From Halocafeteria seosinensis (lineage: Eukaryota > Sar > Bigyra > Bicosoecida): a stretch of 10,879 bases of DNA. Of this stretch, positions 8,156-10,879 are shown in pieces. Below the pieces are notes generated by a model. It made no database searches. It was not told the origin of the DNA and saw only the letters and a program-made list of their open reading frames with translations. Made by a program: the position numbers and the translations under genes. Numbering within the stretch: the first letter of the stretch is position 1; each line of letters starts with the position of its first letter. The stretch covers positions 1 to 10,879 of the forward strand of contig LVLI01004042.1 in assembly GCA_001687465.1 (NCBI GenBank). Reading direction: 5' to 3'.

Positions 8156-8381
8156 CTGCGAGAGGATTCGTTCTTAATGCTCGAAGTGCGATGTAACCTA
8201 ACCATGAGTCAGGCGTATACGATTGCATCAGTCCTGCTGTTTGCGTCGCAAGTAGAAACAACGCAGAAAGACGGGCAATTTGAGGTGCGGTTGAGCCAAA
8301 CTGACACCGACTTGCAAGTGGCACCTTTCGGTGATAGTTCAAGGAATCACACAAGTGAATGACCGTGCTAATTTGAATCAT
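8156..8381 (-). CDS. Copy B: candidate first coding exon (75 codons plus 1 nt)
   Basis: This is a minus-strand open frame starting with ATG at 8381. It encodes a partly hydrophobic peptide (core LFLLATQTAGLM around residues 41-52). At 8156/8155 it meets a donor-like GCAG^GTGGGA in phase 1. Joining it to the acceptor exon that begins at 7582 gives the codon G^GT followed by ATT TGG TGC GGG and then the double ATG of the long frame, all in register, for a predicted protein of 1815 residues. The same arrangement is present in copy A. In the relative beside copy C, a 104-bp part of this exon differs at four codons, three of them synonymous in this frame (ACG/ACA, TCG/TCA, TTA/CTA). The opposite-strand frame over the same bases shows only amino-acid changes. 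The product would add one or two more membrane-type segments at the N-terminus. This is a model from sequence; no transcript supports it here. Confidence 0.5.
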
Positions 8382-8731
8382 GATGTACTAGGAGGGCACG
8401 GTGTCGCGGTAGGGGCTTCGACTACGCGAATGGCTTCAAAGAGACGTGTTATGTGCTGGCCAACAGTACCAAGCAAGATAGACGAATTGTGACAACCGAT
8501 TGTGCATGTCTAGTTGCTCTATTGATGCTAAAAGAGGATATTTAACCTTTAAAACTTCTGGCTATAGTCTCAGAGAAGACGAGAGTTACAGACCAGACCT
8601 TGCTCGCCAGCACAGAAACGCATCCACCCTCACGTTTTCCATTCCGTATTCCATCCATTCGACAAATACATGTATGCTTTTACCAGTGGGCTGGAAGACC
8701 GAGTTGTCGCTGCACAGTCATAGTCGATGCA

Positions 8732-9188
8732 CTGCTTTGTCTTACACTGGAGTTTTCGGAATGGAATGACTACAGGGTGTGTTGGAACTTATTTCCGCTA
8801 TATCGGTTTCTCGTAGCTTTCCTCCTTCCTCTAGTGTGTATGGCTGAATCTGACTTTTGGGAATCAGCAGCACCTCTGGTGGTGTTGAACGCCTTTGTGT
8901 CTAACGTTGCCGATGCAAAATCTTTTGAGGAGCTCATCGATGGCAATGGCGTGACCGAACTGAAACCAGTACCACCCTGCATTCCATCAAGAGCACTAGG
9001 CTTGGTGCCATTAAGGGTTGATGCTCTAACGCTTTCACAGTCTTTCGAACTGGTGATGGCCCAGATAGGACCTATAGACGTCCCTTTAGTTTGCGATGCA
9101 TTATCTGTCATTACCGTCCACCTGGGTGAGCTAAGGGATTCGCCCGGAGATATTGAAGTAGTTTCGGCGGGTGGAGCGTTCGATGAGG
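8732..9188 (-). pseudogene. Copy C: surviving 3' tail of a third gene copy
   Basis: This matches the last ~150 codons of copy B (B coordinates 2361-2818) at high identity: the end of the Ser/Thr-rich region and the basic tail. At 9188/9189 the match stops abruptly and intron or 5'-flank sequence begins, so about 4.8 kb (start, signal segment, all three modules, branch site and acceptor) is gone. One G is missing from the run near 8774-8776 (GGGG in copy B, GGG here), which shifts the frame to a TAG at 8772-8770. The original stop TAG has become CAG at 8734-8732. An open frame with a GTG start (9240) spans the join, but it has no ATG of its own upstream of the tail, so a product is unlikely. 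Confidence 0.85.
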
Positions 9189-9449
9189 TAATAGTCTGGT
9201 CATGTAAGAATAAGGATTTCTCCTTTTTTTTTTCCCGCACTACTCGGCATGGAGCCGGGAGTTGGCTCAGCTTGTTGGCAGGACCTCCAGCGGCAAAAAT
9301 AATCTCCCGATGTCCAACGACACCAGTCCCTTTCTCCTTGTTATAATCGACTCTTTTTTTTTCTCAATGTCCCCGGGTAATGAATATTAAAGCCATTAAA
9401 AAGTAGATCGATAAATATCCTGGGCAGACCGTCTGCAACGGTCCGTATT

Positions 9450-9499
9450 GCGAAATCGAACGGTCTATCGTTTTTTCTTTGTTGGCGAATCGTCGATGG
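9450..9499. promoter_or_regulatory. Conserved 50-bp block, spacer 3
   Basis: 48 of 50 bases match the other two copies. The second motif of the pair is altered to CGAATCGTC here. Confidence 0.3.
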
Positions 9500-9688
9500 G
9501 GGGAAATGCGATAGCTTGTTCTCGCCCGCAAAGAACGACCATAAAATGCGTATTTACAGATACAGATCCGACGTGGAACAATAAGTTTAAAAAACAGAGG
9601 GTCGTTGTTCACAACAAAAACAAGACATACATCATGGAAGTGTAGTCTTCGTGTTCGAGGCGCCCAGGGCGGGGCCGGGAGATCCCAC

Positions 9689-9942
9689 CTGCGGGAGGAC
9701 TCGTTCTTAATGCTCGAAGTGCGATGTAACCTAGCCATGAGCAAGGCGTATATGATTGCATCAGTCCTGCTGTTTGTGTCGCAAGTAGAAACAACGCAGA
9801 AAGACGGACAACTTGAGGTGCGATTGAGCGGACACATCAAACTTCCTCCCAAACTGACACCGACCTCCAGATATGCAAGTGGCACCTCTCGGTGATATTT
9901 AAATGAATTACACAAATGAATGGTCGTGCTTATTTAAATCAT
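9689..9942 (-). pseudogene. Copy C: degraded relative of the candidate first exon
   Basis: This aligns with 1792-2017 and 8156-8381. The ATG is present at 9942, but the third codon is TAA (9936-9934), and insertions (about 20 nt near 9828-9850 and a shorter one near 9870) break the frame. The segment 9699-9802 is still about 95% identical to the other copies, and the donor-like GCAG^GTGGGA at 9689/9688 is kept. It lies in front of the collapsed copy C, so it no longer has a downstream exon to join. Confidence 0.5.
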
Positions 9943-10175
9943 GATGCGCCATGAGAGCAACGTGTCGCTGTAGGAACCCATACTACGTGAATGGCTTCAG
10001 TTTTCACAGACATGGTATGTGCTGGCCAACAGTGCTGAGTAAGATAGAGGAATTATGGCAAACTATTGTGCATGCATAGTTGCTCGATTGGCGCTAAAAC
10101 TGGATACTTGACCCTTCAAAACTTCTGGCTACAGTCTCAAGGAAGACAAGAGTCATGATCGTTAGCACAGAAGGC

Positions 10176-10879
10176 ATGCAGCTCGTGCTTGCTTGCAATC
10201 TCCGACTGCACCCTGTCTGATGCTTCCAATGTGACTACTGTTATTAGTGCTGATAACAACTCCTCTTTTGCAGCGGCAGGACAAGAGTGACCGCACGTAA
10301 AATGCGACTTCCTCTGCCATTGGCATTTCAGAAAGAGACTAAAACAAAACCTTTTGCGTTCCAAGTAGCCAAACATCTCCAGGCCGGGCAGCAGGGTTCT
10401 CGGCTGGTACGCTATGATCTCTTGCCCGAACATTACGTACCGACATGTGCATCCTCAAGTGTGGAAGGGCGCACGCACATATACTGTCGATCGCACCGAG
10501 ACCTATATCGTATTGTGCCACATTATTTTTTCTTTCATTGTACATAGAATGGTTTTGAGGCTGGTCTAGTCTGTGACTGCGCCACGGTGACACATGCTTC
10601 GCTGAGCTCGCTAAGTGAGTATAAGGAAATATTGAATGAGTGGGTACTTGATGGTCTAATCAAACACAATGACGTGTGAATTGGCTTCATTCCGGCTAGT
10701 GGAGTACCATCGCGAATTCTCAGCAAATCTATTCCAATAATGTAGGTGCCGGGGTGTACGTTGCAGCATCGAGTACATTACTGATTCGTCGTTGCAACAG
10801 CGCTACAACTGCTATTTTGGGGCAACATTTGCCCTCAGATTAAATAAGAAATGCAAAACCTGCTGTATGGCATCAATCA
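10176..10879. other. Single-copy flank of the array
   Basis: I see no homology to the array, no RNA gene and no convincing complete gene. Short open frames exist on both strands; the most exon-like is described at 10274-10547. A minus-strand frame at about 10535-10780 is also open, with no ATG near its start. Confidence 0.6.
10274..10547 (+). CDS. Possible plus-strand exon or broken ORF outside the array
   Basis: An acceptor-like signal (CTGATAAC, then CTCCTCTTTTGCAG ending at 10273) precedes an open frame running to TAG at 10545-10547. The same frame continues for another 43 codons to TGA at 10677. I do not recognise the product, no donor or upstream exon is evident, and the minus strand here is also partly open (10137-10433). 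It could be a terminal exon, a decayed gene, or chance. Confidence 0.2.

Larger units (their letters stand above)
7569..8731. repeat. Array spacer 2 (between copies C and B)
   Basis: This is nearly identical to spacer 1 but 18 bp longer overall. The differences include a 10-bp insertion at 7704-7713, small A/T-run length changes, and a longer stretch near 8664-8675. It carries the candidate intron and first exon of copy B. Confidence 0.9.
9189..10175. repeat. Array spacer 3 (outer edge of the array)
   Basis: This begins abruptly at the equivalent of 1283 (TAATAGTCTGG) and follows spacers 1 and 2 with many substitutions and indels, including loss of about 25-30 bp near 9670 and insertions near 9521 and 9828. 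Homology fades between about 10150 and 10180. It is clearly more diverged than spacers 1 and 2 are from each other, although some blocks remain almost unchanged. Confidence 0.85.

Noticed and set aside
8600-9346. 248-codon plus-strand open frame
   Set aside because: It runs antisense through the copy C tail and across the deletion junction into spacer DNA, so it mixes unrelated segments. Its homologue in copy B is broken.
10560-10780. Faint resemblance to the start of an LTR-retrotransposon reverse transcriptase
   Set aside because: Only a few residues look similar, they appear on both strands at once, stops interrupt the frame, and no catalytic motif is visible.

Overview
The window looks like nuclear DNA from a microbial eukaryote (protist or alga). 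The long reading frames sit on one strand behind eukaryotic splice signals (CTAAC branch site, pyrimidine tract, CACAG acceptor), there are no bacterial ribosome binding sites, and the encoded proteins are secretory or membrane mosaics of GLUG-type repeats, Cys-rich CxxC repeats and a Ser/Thr-rich tail. I cannot name the species from the sequence alone.

Layout: the window is a head-to-tail tandem array of one gene family, all on the minus strand. Copy B (2361-7568, candidate upstream exon at 8156-8381) is complete and encodes at least 1735 residues. Copy A (1-1215, candidate upstream exon 1792-2017) runs off the left edge. Its N-terminal half matches copy B, but it then jumps in frame from module 1 to module 2, so 438 codons are missing. 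The start codons of A and B lie 6353 bp apart. Copy C is a collapsed remnant: only the last ~140 codons survive (8732-9188), joined directly to what was the 5' flank or intron (9189 onward), with a degraded exon-1 relative at 9689-9942. Homology to the array ends near 10175. The last ~700 bases are unrelated single-copy sequence with only weak exon-like signals on the plus strand.

Architecture of the complete protein: N-terminal hydrophobic segments, then three ~320-residue modules, each with four GLUG-like repeats, separated by two Cys-rich linkers of different length. A ~300-residue Ser/Thr-rich, mucin-like region and a basic tail follow. Adhesion or a surface-coat role is a reasonable inference but is not shown by the sequence.

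The main new points are: (1) a candidate hidden first exon, about 560-570 nt upstream, supported by donor, branch site, acceptor, matching phase and mostly synonymous differences; (2) module-number variation through in-frame recombination; (3) a collapsed third copy at the array edge; (4) short islands in the spacers that stay conserved where the rest has drifted.
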